A DNA stretch of 64,000 nt from Linnemannia hyalina. Taxonomy: Eukaryota > Mortierellomycota > Mortierellomycetes > Mortierellales > Mortierellaceae. The notes below the pieces were generated by a model. It was not told the DNA's origin, did no database searches, and worked only from the letters and a program-made list of their open reading frames with translations. This document shows positions 46,643 to 58,592 of the stretch, piece after piece (positions within the stretch are counted from its first letter, which is position 1; every line of letters starts with the position of its first letter). A program made the translations under genes and the position numbers. The stretch lies in assembly GCA_019671135.1 (NCBI GenBank), contig JAHRHY010000007.1:1054001-1118000 (forward strand). Reading direction: 5' to 3'.

Positions 46643-49360
46643 TTAAATGGGGACATTGGGTAGCATAGAGAACTCAAGGAACTCTTGGTGATGATGGGAA
46701 GGTGGCAAGGCTGCAGTGTGCACAACGGGGTAGTTGGTCTGTCCTCCAGACATGGTAGTCGAGACCGAAGACGTAGAGGTAGATGAGGACGAAGGCGTCA
46801 TGGCTGTTGAGAACAACGTAGACGATGCCGCGACAGAGGGGTCATACGAATACCGATGTCCAAGAGTCACAGGGGTTGCCAATGGGAAGGATCCATAAGT
46901 GACGTACTCGGGCATAGGACCAGTGTATGCAAAGGATCCAGTGTTATACGTCGGCACAGTCATCATCTTGGAGACTTCCGACAGGACAGGGGTTGAATCG
47001 ATCGCAGCTTTGATCTCGTACTCGTACTTGTAGCGCAGCTTCTCCATGCCCGAGATCTCCTCGTTCTCATCCTCCTCTTCCTCATCCAGCGTGAACAGTG
47101 GTGGGGGCACGGCCTGGTTGGGCAGAAATCCGCCAAAGCCTGCTGACAGAGGACCTGCTGGGAATGCTCCGTAATGTCCGTTCGTGGGCGCTGCCATCAT
47201 AGGGAGACCAGGGACGAACGACTGAGCAGCGCCGAGAGCCATCTCTGAGAACGCCACTGGACGATGTGCGGCCAAGGGATAATGTTGCTGTTGTTGTTGC
47301 TGATGAGACTGCTGGTGCGGTTGAAGAGGGTGCTGCGGCTGCGAGTCCAGAGGCAGGCCCATTTTGGAGAACCCACCGCGCTGGAAGGGGTCATGAACAC
47401 CAGAGGAGAGCCGCATCATGTTGATCATACTCGCTTCGTCGTCCTCATCACCACTGCTGAGCTCGCTCATGCTCTCTCGCTCACTCATAGACTCCATTCC
47501 ACGGTCCCTGTGTGTGCGGCGTCGCTTCCTGGTCATGCTATGGTCCGAGGCGTAACCCTTGAGTCTGTGGAGCTCATCCTCTTGGTCATCCTCGTCCAAC
47601 TCGTCCTCCTGATCTCCCTCTCGAGATGGGTCATCATCGGTAGCCCATGATGGCTTCTCGTGAGTCTTGCGATGAGCAGCCAGGTTGTCGCTTCTGGAGA
47701 AGCGCTTGGAGCAGATGGTGCAAGCATAGGGTCTCTCCAAGGTGTGTGTCCTCCAGTGACGCTTCAAGTGTTCCAGGCGCTTGAAAAGGCGACCGCAAAG
47801 CTGCACCGGGCAGGCGTAGGACCGCGAGGGGTTGGCTGAGTTTGAATGCAGTGCCTGCAGCGACGACATAGATGCAGATCCTTGGTGGTGAAGAGGGCGA
47901 CCTCCGTCGTGACCAAATCCGCCTGTGAGTCCATGACCTCTCGATCCTCCGTTGGAGCCGTGTCCATCCAGGTAATACTCGCCTCCGTCATGCTCAAAGT
48001 CAAAAGACCCATGCCGACTGTCTCCGTGCGAGAAGGATCCTGATCCTCTGCTTGCCGAAACCATCTCCAGGCTACGTTCGACAGTCTCTGACAACATCGA
48101 AGGGTTGGCGGTCGATCGCCTGCGTCTCTTCTTGTATGTGGGTGATCCCTCAAAGAGCGTGAAAGATCCAAAAAGCCCCGTGTTAGGCTCTGAGGCATGT
48201 GCTGCATCTGAACCCAAGCCCTGGCTACCTTCAGGATCCGAGGGGACTTTTGACTCTGAGTTGTCATCCGATCTAAAAGAGACAATCGTTTTGGTGGCGA
48301 AAAGCAACATTAGGATTTGATAGTTCCTTAAACAGAGCAGTAGTGTTTTAGAGTAAAAGTCATGAGAATAATTACATACCCTAGGTCCTCAAGATATGAG
48401 TGTCCTGGCGGCAGGTCGTGACGAGGTTCAAAGGGACCGCCGTGAGAGTCCATCTTGGAAGTCACTAATCCTGCTGGGCCATGTGCACTGCCGCCCTCTG
48501 GGACGAGTTGAGCTTGTGTGGGCGAGACGGCCGAGGGTGTTGTGGATGTGGGCAGCTGACGGTTCATGGGGGCGACTCCGTCTGGGGTGAAGCTTTGTAG
48601 GGTCTCTGTGATGGTGTTCATCTCGATGGTCCGGCGAGAGAGCCGCTCGACCAGATCGCGCACAGTCTCAAGCGTGCACGAAAGAGCCGGTTCTGTGACT
48701 GCCTGAGAGGTGGGCTCGGTCCCCGCCTGCTCGCGCTTGAGGTCTCGCTCCATGGCGTCGAGGAAGAGGCGGTCGTGGGGTACAGAGTACCAGTAAAACA
48801 CCTTTTGCTTCTTCTGTGTCCGAATGCAGTTGTTGCGGTAGAGCATCTCCAGGAACGGCGACTTAGGCTCCTCGAGACAGGCGTCGGCACCGGGTTTGAG
48901 GTTCCTCAGGTCCGAGAACACTCCCTCCTCAAACTTTTTGATGTTGCGGACAGGACGTCCAAAGCTCTCGAAGCGGGAGACGAGGGAGCGCACAATGTCG
49001 GTGCCTGTGATGTGGTAGAGCTCGTTCCAGAGGACGCAGGCTATCGTCTCGCCTGTTGGCAGCACAAACTTGGAAAGCTCCTTCTCGTAAGTGGGCGCTG
49101 TTGTCAAGAATACGCTAAGGCGGTCAATCTCCTCTATCCTTGATGCCGATGCTGTGGTCAATGAAAGGGATTCGTGCAGAAGAATGCTTTGTTGATCATG
49201 TTGCTGCTGTTGCTGCTGTTGTTGTTGCTGTTGCTGCTGTAACTGTTGTTGCTGCTGTTGATGTTGTTGTTGCTGCTGCTGTTGAGGATGCTGTTGCTGT
49301 TGATGGTGATGATGAGGATGCTGTGGGTGCTGTACAGTAGGTTGATAGTGGTGTTGTTGC

Positions 49361-49403
<43 letters not shown>

Positions 49404-49524
49404 GCTGCTGCTGCTGCGAGTGCTGTAAGTGCTGTGGGTGTTGTTGCTGTTGTGAGTGTGGGTGGTGTTGGTACTGTTGTTGCGGCGTAAACAGGTCCTG
49501 TCGTCTGGAAGTTGCGGTCAGCAT
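46643..49524 (-). CDS. STE12: STE12/SteA-type transcription factor with two C2H2 zinc fingers
   Basis: Proposed complement(join(46643..48272, 48380..49524)), 924 residues, single intron in phase 2. After a short N terminus there is a huge Gln/His tract (about residues 15-112). The STE homeodomain-like DNA-binding domain spans about 128-255 ([20 protein letters not shown], then [20 protein letters not shown], and [20 protein letters not shown]). Exon 2 holds two C2H2 fingers at about 532-584 ([20 protein letters not shown], then [20 protein letters not shown]) followed by an acidic stretch and a Pro/Gln/His region. STE domain plus paired C2H2 fingers is the architecture of filamentous-fungal SteA rather than yeast Ste12. 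In other fungi this factor acts below the pheromone/invasive-growth MAP kinase cascade, in mating, fusion and infection structures. An in-frame TAA two codons upstream supports the start. The 5' flank is a very long purine-rich (+ strand) region. Confidence 0.92.
49196..49500. repeat. CAG/CAA-type trinucleotide tract encoding poly-Gln/His in STE12
   Basis: About 300 bp of TTG/CTG/ATG triplets on the + strand (CAA/CAG/CAT on the coding strand). The longest uninterrupted Gln run is about 20 codons, in a tract of about 100 codons of Gln, His and Pro. Codons are mixed CAA and CAG in part and purely CAA in part, suggesting recent slippage in the CAA section. Confidence 0.9.
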
Positions 49525-52500
49525 GATGAATTAAGAACAGGAGGGAGAGGAGAGTGGGCGTGTGATAGTTGCGTGTTTGTGTTTGTGTGGAAACAATGGG
49601 TATAACAAAAAGAGAAAACGTAAAAAAGGGAGGGAAAAGAAAAATGGAAAGGAGAGGAGAGTGAGGGGCAAAAGGTCCAAGTGCGGTTGTTGTTGCCTTT
49701 TGTATCTTTGCAGTCGGTCTGTTGCGTACTACGTCAGATGTTGTTTGTGTTCTTGGAGACAAGAAAAACAAGGTCTGAGAGTGAGTAATTGAAAATGGGA
49801 ATGAGTCGTGAGCTGCGGTGTCGTGTCGTCAATAAATACAAGTGCGTGAAAGCGAGAAAGAAATGAATGCGAGTGCGAGGGAGTGTATGCGAGGGAGAAA
49901 GGGTAATATGTTCAGATGGATGATGCCAATGGAAGGGGACAAGAAAGAAGAAGTTAAGTGAAGGATAGAGGAAAGAGGAAAGTGGAAAGAGAAAGAGAGA
50001 AAAGACAAGAGAGAGGGACAAGTTTAAAAAAGAGTGGGCGAAGCTGTGTATCGGGCAATTATTATCACTAATGAGGTAAGGAAAGAGAGAAAGAAATGAC
50101 AAAGGAGACCGTCAGAAAGAAAGAGCGAAGAAATAAAAGGAACACGTATGTGCCATCTGCGGGAGACCATGGAGCATTCTTGTCATCAAGCAGCTCATAT
50201 CTACCTCTTTAGACTTGCTTGGCTCTTGAGTGATTGCTGTGCCAATGGATAAGAGCGAGGGGACAGGGGCCTGGCTGAAAAATATATACGAGCTTTGGAG
50301 GTAAAAGACAAAAAAAAGGGGGAGCAAGTTTTGTCGTCTTGGACTCAGATGGGTAGTGGGCACTGGGCACTTGGACAAAGCTGAAAACCAAAAATAAAAA
50401 TAAACCGGACAGGGAGAGAGATAGAGGGTCAGTGAGTAGAACAGACGCGAAGGCAAATTAGGACCCAGGAGGCGCGAATGGAGTAAACTGGAAGGATGAA
50501 AGGATGAAGGATAGGAAGACTGGACGATGACGAAGGGCCATTCATTCAGTTCGGGAGGGCAGGTAAACAAATAATAAAATGACTGGAAATAGGAGTCGAG
50601 GTCAAAAAGATTGGTCGAGGGAATACATATATAACAAGAAAAAAGGGAGAGGGACAGAGAGAGTAGACGGATGTAGATTGGGTTGGGACGAGCCAAGATG
50701 GGAGGCCAAGGAGAAGGGGGTGAGGTGGTGTCTGTGTGCTAGAGAAGGAAACGGAAGAAAGAAATAAAAAATGGGAGCCGGGTCCTTTGACTTACAGGAG
50801 AGAGAGAGAGAAGTAAGAAGGAGGGGGGGCCAAGCGGGAGGGAGAGGGAGGAAAGACTAGACAAGGACGAGTTGCGGGTCGAAATTGGATGGGTTCTTTT
50901 TCTATTGAGCAGATCAGGGCCTAGGAGGGTGAGGATAAAAAGGGCAACCGTTGATAACAACCAGAGGCTGACTGTGACAAGGAGACAGAATGGAAGGGAG
51001 TGGACCAGGAAGGATCGTCAGTGTGGTAGGAGTCGAGAGGCAATGTCGTCCGAATGGTAGATGACTGCAGGAATTGTACAAAAAAAAAGATTGGAGTTGT
51101 TCAAATTAAAGAAAGAACAGAAAAGACAGAAGACGATCGAGGATCGAGGACGAGAAAAGAGAGAAGAGAGATAAAAGAGGAAAGAAAGAGTAATGGATGT
51201 GGCAAGAAATAATAAGCGAATTTCAAGGGGATGAGATGATAGCAAGCAAGTAAGAAGAACAAGACACGATGCGAAGAAAGTAAATTAGATTAAGAGGGAA
51301 TAATAGGTAGAGGAGTTCAAGAGGAGAAGAGTAAGAAGGTGCGAGAAAGCGACAAAGTCGACGAGGAAAAGAGAGAAAGAAGGAACGATAAAGAGGAAAG
51401 AAGAAGAAGAAGAGAAAAGAAAGAAGAGAGAAGAGAGAAAGAGGGTTAGAAAAGACAAGTGAGCACGATACAATATATCTCCATTTGAACAAAAGCAAAC
51501 AAGGCAACAAGGCATTCACTCTTGTGTCCACTTTGGACACTCTCATTTTCCCCTCTTTACTCGATTGTTCACACACTGGAACTACCGTCGATCCTATGTA
51601 TCATCCAGATGGTAGCGTTCAAAGGTACATAAAAAAATATGGGAGCGCCCATCTGGGTCGAGGAGAGGAATCACGTCAGTCAGTCGGTCAGCGCAAGCTG
51701 GTGCAGGGTAGCCCGAATGACTGAATGGCTCGACTCCATCTCGGAGCGAATGGATTGGATCGGATGGTTTGGGGACTAGCGCTGGTACTTATGTCTGGTA
51801 CACACAGACACCAGTGAGTGTTCAGGCACACAGGAAAAAAAACAAAGACAACGATGTGGCGCATTGGCCACGGTCCATTATCTCATGGATCGAAAACCAA
51901 TTGAACCATTCAAACGACTCAATACAAAGAAAAACGATAGATCGAAAAAATAAACCCTCATTACTCTGGCTGTTGCTCATTGCGACTGTGCGAAAGGACA
52001 TGCAATTACAATAACCACAACAACACCCCGTCTTGAACGCGCGCGCCGTTGTCTGTCGTGGTTGTCCTTTCACAATGGTGTCCCTTTGTCGTTATTTGTT
52101 GTGTTCACTTTTGGTAGTGTCAGCCTGATTCTGCCTTGTGCACCATCTTGTACCTCTTATGTGAACAGAAAGGGACATCTCGTTGTTGTTCGCCACAAAC
52201 AAACAACGTGAACCATAAAAAAAAATGAGAATGCAATCTAAATGCCATTAATGCAAAGTTTTTGGCACAGAAGTAACAGAACAAAGATGCAAAAGGCAAT
52301 GCAAGGATACACATACAGAGTGAAGAGAGAGGAAGAGGGAGGGAAGGGAGAGAGTGGAGGGCCGAGAGCATTAGACAGAACATAGACTGCATTAAAGAGA
52401 GAAAAAAGCTGATTGCTTGTCATCGTCTGTCTTTTTTGTTATGTGTGTATGAATGTGTGTTTGAGAATAGTGAAATCAAAACAAAGAAGTACATTCGGTT

Positions 52501-53231
52501 GCAATTAAATCCCCACCTCCTCTTGTTAACCCCTTCTTTTGAAGGCATTCGATTAGATGCGGAGCAGCAATACTCAACCCTCATTTAGCGTAAGTCAAAC
52601 GAGAGTGAAGGGAAGAAGAGGGGGGAGGGGTGTAGGTAGAACACCTTCCGCTCACGCCTTTGCTGTCGACCTCATCCTCTTGCTGCTCTCTATCGCATCC
52701 CACCCTCATCCCTTATTCGTTTTTGTTTTCCCTTTTTCTTCTTCCCTTTGATTATGAGATGACACAAAACGCATTATGGGATGGGGTTCAAAACAGGGAG
52801 AAACAAGGGGTGTGAGAGAAAGGAGCTTCTCCCCTTTTCTCCAATTTCAGAGGGAAAGGAAAAAAACGCACAAGTAAAACACCACTACTTTTTTGGTACT
52901 CTCTGGTTTCTTGCTTTTTGCCTTGCTTTGCTTTGTTGTTTTGTTTTGTTTGTGCCCAATCCTCCACAAGGGACACATGCACAAACAGAGAATGCAACCA
53001 CGGGCAAAAAAAAACCATCAACAAAAGCAACAGCAAAAAAATACTCCTCAGTTACGCTAGTTCGCACTGATCGCTGTGAGCACCAGCCTTGTCGATGCTG
53101 GGTCTGTGTGTCCCGAACAGAAAAAAAAAAGAATGTATAAAGAATAACCAAGAATGAAAGAGAGCATCAAGAAAGGCATGATGATAAAAAAAAGAGCTGA
53201 CAGGGGAGACGAAAGCAAGAGAGAGACATAC
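49525..53231. other. Gene-poor, purine-rich region upstream of STE12
   Basis: No convincing gene. The + strand is strongly purine-rich (gaga, aaag and ggag runs) over about 49600-51460, so minus-strand frames translate to Ser/Leu/Phe-only pseudo-proteins. It may be a very long STE12 5' leader and promoter. From 51480 rightwards composition is more balanced but only short frames occur. A short splice-flanked segment near 50150-50218 on the minus strand reads like protein in one frame (YELLDDKNAPW), but I could not connect it to anything. Confidence 0.45.
51090..51450. repeat. Near-homopurine tract
   Basis: About 360 bp of almost pure A/G on the + strand (aaga, gaagaga and gaggaaag types). Low complexity; not coding. 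Confidence 0.75.
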
Positions 53232-55621
53232 CAAATGTCGTACCCAATTTCCAGCGCAATCCTCGGGGAAAGCCTTTTCGATGAAGAAATACCTGAACAG
53301 CCAGAGACCTCCTTTCATGGCTCAGAAAAACATAAATGGCCCGGCACAATAATAAGACGAATGCAATGGGCACCTCAAAGGCCACTCAATAAATAAATAC
53401 ATACGTGCCGAACCCACTCTCTCTCCTCTCTTTTGATCCATAGGGGGGTTTGATCAAATTACAGCTCTGAAAAACGAACATGATGAAATAGAAAAGAAAA
53501 GAAAAGAAAAGAGTACAAGGGGCGGGACGACTACAAAGAACGACCGTTCTGTTGTTCAAAGGGCTCATCCCTTTTCGCGGGCACAGAGGAGCCGTACGCC
53601 AACCCTCAATGTTGGCAATACAACCATTTCCACGGACAAGGGGTGAAGATGGGGGCATTGGAGGGAAGGAAGAATGGATGGGGGTAATGAGGAAGGGTCG
53701 ATAGAAAAGACGAAGAAGAAAAAAGTAAGGGGGGCATGAACAAAGCAAGCAGGATTGCTCACAAGAGAATCTCTCATGCATGGCCAGAACTTTAACACGA
53801 CTCCAACAACAACAAGAAACAGGGCTCCGTCGCGAGTCGCAGAGAGAAAGACAAAAAGGCACAATTGCGAATTGTGTTTCCCTCATCGTGCAAGTGCTGA
53901 ATATAGGTAGGCCGGGAGCTACTTTTTCCTATTGTTGTCCGTCACACAACATAGACGTGCTGTAGTGAAGTCTCCTCTTTGTGTCCCATCGTTTTATTTT
54001 GCCGCCGCCGTTGGATTGATTGCTTGAGTAAGTCCCATCTCAATTCATGCACAACTTTGTTCTCTTTTTCTCTATGTTGTTGCGAGCGTGTATGTCGACG
54101 CGCATGCACCCACACACACACATCATCCCTTTATCCAAGTTTGCGTTGCGCCTTTTTTCAAGCAGACAGGAGTGCCCATCCATAAAAAAAGGGTTCCTTG
54201 GACATTCGGGCTGGGCCTCGTTTGCATGAATGGGTCAACAGCCATGCATCCCAAATAATATTAAGGGGGATATAGAGCATGACTGAGCTGAAAGAGTTAA
54301 AAAAAAGGGGAAAGGGAGGCAAGAGAAGGAGGGCGTCGTAAGCCGTTGAGGGTGCAAGGTAGAAGATAGGGGGAAGGGCCTGACCGTTGTCATCAAGGCC
54401 AAGGTCAACGCCCATTTCTCTCTTTCGTCAGGGTCCTCCCTTCTCACTCTCTCCATCTCTTTTGATGCGATCTTGGGAGTAACTGAAAGGTTGGGGCTTA
54501 CATTGGAGTCAGCGAGTCTGGATGCAAGGAGGGCATGATGCGAAGGAAGGGGCGAAGCGAACAAGAAAGTACCCAGAGCCAGATTCCTTTCATCGCACAC
54601 ACAGCGACAAGCGAAATCGCTTTGATAGATGCTCTCGCATACACTCACACTCGCACAAAGATGAAACACATGAAACGGAACGGGGTCATCCCCGCCCTTA
54701 TTTCACCTCTCATTGCAACAAAAAACTCCTTTGACTAGTGTGTCCTCCCCTAGCATCCGTCTATCGTGGTGGATTTTTTGCCTATGACCACGGTATGACA
54801 CCTGGTCCTTGTCCCATTCTACGTTCTTTTAGTTCTTCCTTCCCCCTTTTTTCTTGTTTGGACGTTCTACGCGTGGAAGGTGGTGTACATGGCTCTACAC
54901 CTATTGCTTCACCTTATCTCTTCTCCAGACATAACCTCACTTGGTGCCCTTCGTTCTCAATTGTCTACCTGACCCCTTTTTTCATTTTCCTTTTGTTTTT
55001 GTTCTTCTTTCTCCTTTTTCTCTCATCCTTGCCTCCATTCCACAACAGTCTCTCATCCTTCCAAGAAGAAACTTATCAAACAATGAAAACTATCATCAGT
55101 CAGGCCGGTATATCTTTCTGACCAGAAAGTGATCGACAACACATACCTTTCAAGCTGGGAAGTTCGATGATTCGGTTTGTTTCAGTCTTTGTCAACGCGA
55201 TGGTGCCTGAAAAAATATACTGTATCAGTCTCAGGTGTTGGCAATAAGGAATAAAGTGGAGCAAAGTTGAAAGAAGAGGCCAAACTGAACGAAAAAAGGT
55301 TGAATGGGGGGTGAATTTTGTCGCTGGAGAATGTCGGCTGGGAGAGGATGTCTGTTGTTTCAAGGAATTAGGAATGTACAATAGAGTTGTCGAGTCGAAT
55401 AGAGCGCAGTGAATGTACAGTGGAGTCGAATCGAGTGAAACAAAGGAATGTGAAGAACAACGTGGTGGTGAAAAAGGAATGAAAAAATGCGAGGAACGGT
55501 CAAAGAGCAACGTTGATCAGGGTGCCAACAGAAAGAAAAAGAGGAAGGGGATAAGGAAGAGAAATAAAAGAAAAGAGAAGGAAGAGGAAGATAGTGCAAA
55601 AAAGGTTTGAGTACTCGCCAT
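53232..55621 (-). other. Possible unrecognised multi-exon gene (weak exon chain)
   Basis: Four segments with plausible minus-strand splice signals: a start at 55615-55621 (ATG plus 4 nt); 55147-55206, reading TIALTKTETNRIIELPSLK between a ttttttcag acceptor and a gtatgt donor; 54385-54482, reading TPKIASKEMERVRREDPDER and onward in phase; and about 53232-53294, between ttcag and gtatgt. The first three join in phase, and the charged helix in the third looks like real protein, unlike the low-complexity surroundings. The third has a poor donor (gtcagg). The fourth fits only with the reading VFLHRKGFPRGLRWKLG, or with another frame if a different donor is used. No family is recognised and no 3' end was found. 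Treat as a hint, not a gene model. Confidence 0.22.
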
Positions 55622-56565
55622 GATGCAAACGAGCTGGCAGGGGGGCGGACAATTTTCGAGCGGAATAATGAGTTATTTCTTGCTATTCGACGAACCTTTT
55701 GACTCTTGTTCTGGAAGGTGATGGAGGGTTGTTAAGCACTGTGCCTGAAATCAAGATCTCGACATCTTCATTCACATTCAACTTTTCGGAAACAACCCTT
55801 CTACATTTTCCTTTATCACTTCACTCTCGCAAACTATTCGTTTTTCTCGACTTTCGAACTTTCGATATGCTTCTGCGTCGCTGGTGACATTCAAATAAAG
55901 AAACGAAAAGGGTATGTTGCGTTGATATTACTGTTTGCTCAAACACTCTGGTCAATTTACCGCAATAATGAACCTTCAAATTGCTACTTTGTAAAGGGTA
56001 CCTGCCTCACTGAAAGATTCCCCATCCCGACTAGTACTTCCAATTTGCAGTTGGCCTTCATAACCTTATGATACATAATACTCACAAAGCTCAGATGGTC
56101 ATGGTTCGAGCAAACACTCTGCAATGGCTCGAGACGTACGTTGGACCATGTGGTGCACAGATCCATCTTCTTTTCATGGCCTGACTTACATGATTCGATT
56201 GGTAAGAGGACGTGTTCCTCTCACAAGAGCACTTCGTTTCTCGTACCTTCCTCATGCACTCGTACCATCCCATAGCGCGGGAATTTACTTGTATGATATT
56301 GCACCACATATTCGTGGTGGTAGTGATACAACATCCAACTGTCTTGAACAATAAGGATAAGACTCAGAAGAGGCGGGTTGGTATGGTACCTATTTCTGGC
56401 CTCGATCAATGCTATTTCTGAAGTAACTCATCCGGATACAAATTGCAGCCATGTACAAATAACAACTATGTATATAAAAAATGGACAGTAAAGACGAAAA
56501 GACATCTGGCTACATAGTCGCCATTGCATTTATTCTATCCAGAATGGGAGGCAAGAACGCGTTTC
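55622..56565. other. Intergenic region, no gene recognised
   Basis: Contains a + strand frame of 76 codons at 56124-56354 and overlapping minus-strand frames. None has recognisable motifs or splice partners. Confidence 0.45.
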
Positions 56566-57907
56566 TTAGGGGTTGTTGACAAAGTTGAACGAGTATCCTC
56601 CTGTCGCAGAGTCCTGTTTCATTTGAAAGTTGTCGGTTGACAGTCCAAACTTGCCAAGAAGCGTGTTACCCATCGACTTTAATTTGGCTAGTAAATTAAT
56701 GTGTAGTTGTCCGGGAAAAGGTGTGTGAGTGTGCATGTCATTTGTTCATATACATGAAGGATCTTTCTGGCATACCGTGGCAGAGGTGGTATAGCTTACC
56801 CATCATCTCGGCCTTCTCCTTTTCCAGCATCTCCTTCAGAATGGGTTCCATGCGTTTGAGTGCCTGCTCGCTCGACTGGAGAAGCATCCGATGCTTCTTC
56901 TTGCCCGCCTCATCCAAATCAAGTTTCTTGGGCTTGTAAGTAGGTTTTTGCTCTTTCTGCAAATTCTGAGCAGGCCGTGGCCGTTGAGGCCCCTTGGACA
57001 CCGGCGAAGATGATTCCGGTGTAGGTGATCCAGTCTCCGTAAAAGACATTGATGATGCTTCCTCAGTTGCTGAGGTGGTTCCCTTCTCCTGTTCCTCTTC
57101 CTCCTTTGGCGGTGCAATCAGCCCGAGCTCGATCTTCAGGGTCTCGACAACCTTCAGGTGATCATCCTTAGCCTGGTTCATGCTTGCAAATGTTCCCAAG
57201 AGCTCTTCAGCCTGTGCTTTCCGTTGGAGGGCCCTCGTGTAGGATGGGTCAAGCTCAAGCGCCGCTGAGCATCCCTCGATCGCCAATTGATACTCCTTCA
57301 GCTTGATGTGACATGCTGCCATGTTGGCATGGTATACTGCCCGCTCTGTCCGATATTTAGCGGCTGCCTCCACGTTGATCTTGGTGTCTGTGGTGGCGCT
57401 GTTGTTGATTGACTGTTCCTCCCCTGACTCCTCATCGTTGTCGTTATCGTTGTTGTCCTGGTCATCATCTGAGGCCGACGCGGTGGAGGCTAATGGTATT
57501 GAGGGACAGGTTGTCAGGGCCAGCTGGTAGTACTTGAGTGCCTCGGTGTAGTCGCCCTTGCCAAACGCTTGATTTCCTGCCACCTTGTACCGCGATGCCT
57601 CCTCAAACAGTTCCTACAAACGCAGATTCGTCGTCAAAACAGATACCGATGGTTAGATTCAACATGGCTGATAGGTTCGGTGTTGAGTTTTTTGGATTGT
57701 GCCGCTGCTGTTTCCTTTGTACCGCCTGGGAAAATAGGAGTCAGTCATTCTTACTTCATCCTCGGAGAGTTCTAGTTTTTCCAGTGTAGCAGTGATGTCG
57801 TGGCCGTTGATCTTCTTGGTGGCGGTGTCTTGTGAGGATGATGATGTCTCTGTTTGTGATGGTGTGTTGACGTGTTCGTCCTCGATGATTTCTTCAATGA
57901 GAGCCAT
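56566..57907 (-). CDS. TTC1-like tetratricopeptide-repeat protein
   Basis: Proposed complement(join(56566..56687, 56800..57613, 57755..57907)), 362 residues (human TTC1 is 292). Exon 1 is an acidic, disordered N terminus ending LEKLELSEDE. Exon 2 begins with the first TPR (ELFEEASRYKVAGNQAFGKG, then DYTEALKYYQLAL), interrupted by a fungal-specific Asp/Glu/Asn insert of about 40 residues. Further TPRs follow (AVYHANMAACHIKLKEYQLA, SYTRALQRKAQAEELLG). A Pro/Ser-rich linker precedes the helix KHRMLLQSSEQALKRMEPIL. Exon 3 gives the diagnostic TTC1 C terminus (FGLSTDNFQMKQDSATGGYS, then FNFVNNP). Without exon 3 the frame ends in an intron-derived tail. TTC1 binds Hsp90/Hsp70 and Ras/G-alpha proteins in other organisms and is treated as a co-chaperone or adaptor in the cytoplasm. 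Confidence 0.88.
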
Positions 57908-58592
57908 TGTGTGAGGTGTTCGGGTTTTCCTGCTGAATAACCCCTGTCTTGACCCGTTTGCTGTGTGCGGTTGAATGAGTTGAGTGATGTCAAAGGCACA
58001 AAGGCACAGACACAAGGAAAAGTAGAAGTGTACGAAAGAGCAGTCCCCGTGCTCAAGCACAGTAATCTTCATGCAACGATGCACACAGGGTCGAGGGTAG
58101 GCTGGAGGAAGCTGAATCTCTCTTTTGAGAACAAACACAAACAAACAACCCCTGGCTTTCTCTCTTCATAAGAAAGCTCCAATTGGCTTCTTCTCTCACC
58201 TTGAAGGAGAAGGAATTGGTCATCACACATCCCAACAAGCCAGCTTTCCTTACTCCAGCAACCTTACCATTGACATCCATCAATGTCAGCCAGCAAGTGG
58301 CCAAAGAAAGATAGAAGATGGATAATGGTATGAATGAATGGCATGAGGGTTAACCAACTTACGGCATCCGTCTGAACAAACGCCAAAGAAAATACCTGTG
58401 TGATGTGCATGTACCTAGACCTTTGAGGCATTCCTGTGTTGTGTTGAGGCGGGAAAAGTGAGCACTCTTCTTTTTTATCCTTTTCCCTTTATGTTCTCCT
58501 CTTTCCTCTTTTCTTTCTCTCCTTTTCTTCTTTTCTTCACCCCTCCTCCTCCTCCTCCTCCTCCTCTTCCAACACACATACATATATCCAAG
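57908..58592. promoter_or_regulatory. Divergent intergenic region between the TTC1-like and membrane-protein genes
   Basis: About 685 bp serving two divergent starts (57907 on -, 58593 on +). The right end is a pyrimidine-rich leader that includes a CCT trinucleotide repeat at 58543-58567. Confidence 0.45.
58543..58567. repeat. (CCT)n trinucleotide repeat in a 5' leader
   Basis: About eight CCT units within the CT-rich leader, 26 nt before the start codon at 58593. Confidence 0.85.

Noticed and set aside
50150..50218. Minus-strand segment reading YELLDDKNAPWSPADGTYV
   Set aside because: Looks protein-like in one frame, but there is no matching phase, 3' continuation or recognisable family; kept only as a note.
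50112..50696. Hydrophobic Ser/Leu/Phe-rich minus-strand frame of 194 codons upstream of STE12
   Set aside because: Arises from purine-rich DNA read on the opposite strand; such runs appear in all frames here.
56124..56354. 76-codon + strand frame between the gene-poor region and the TTC1-like gene
   Set aside because: Short, no motif, no clear promoter or neighbouring exons; could be chance.
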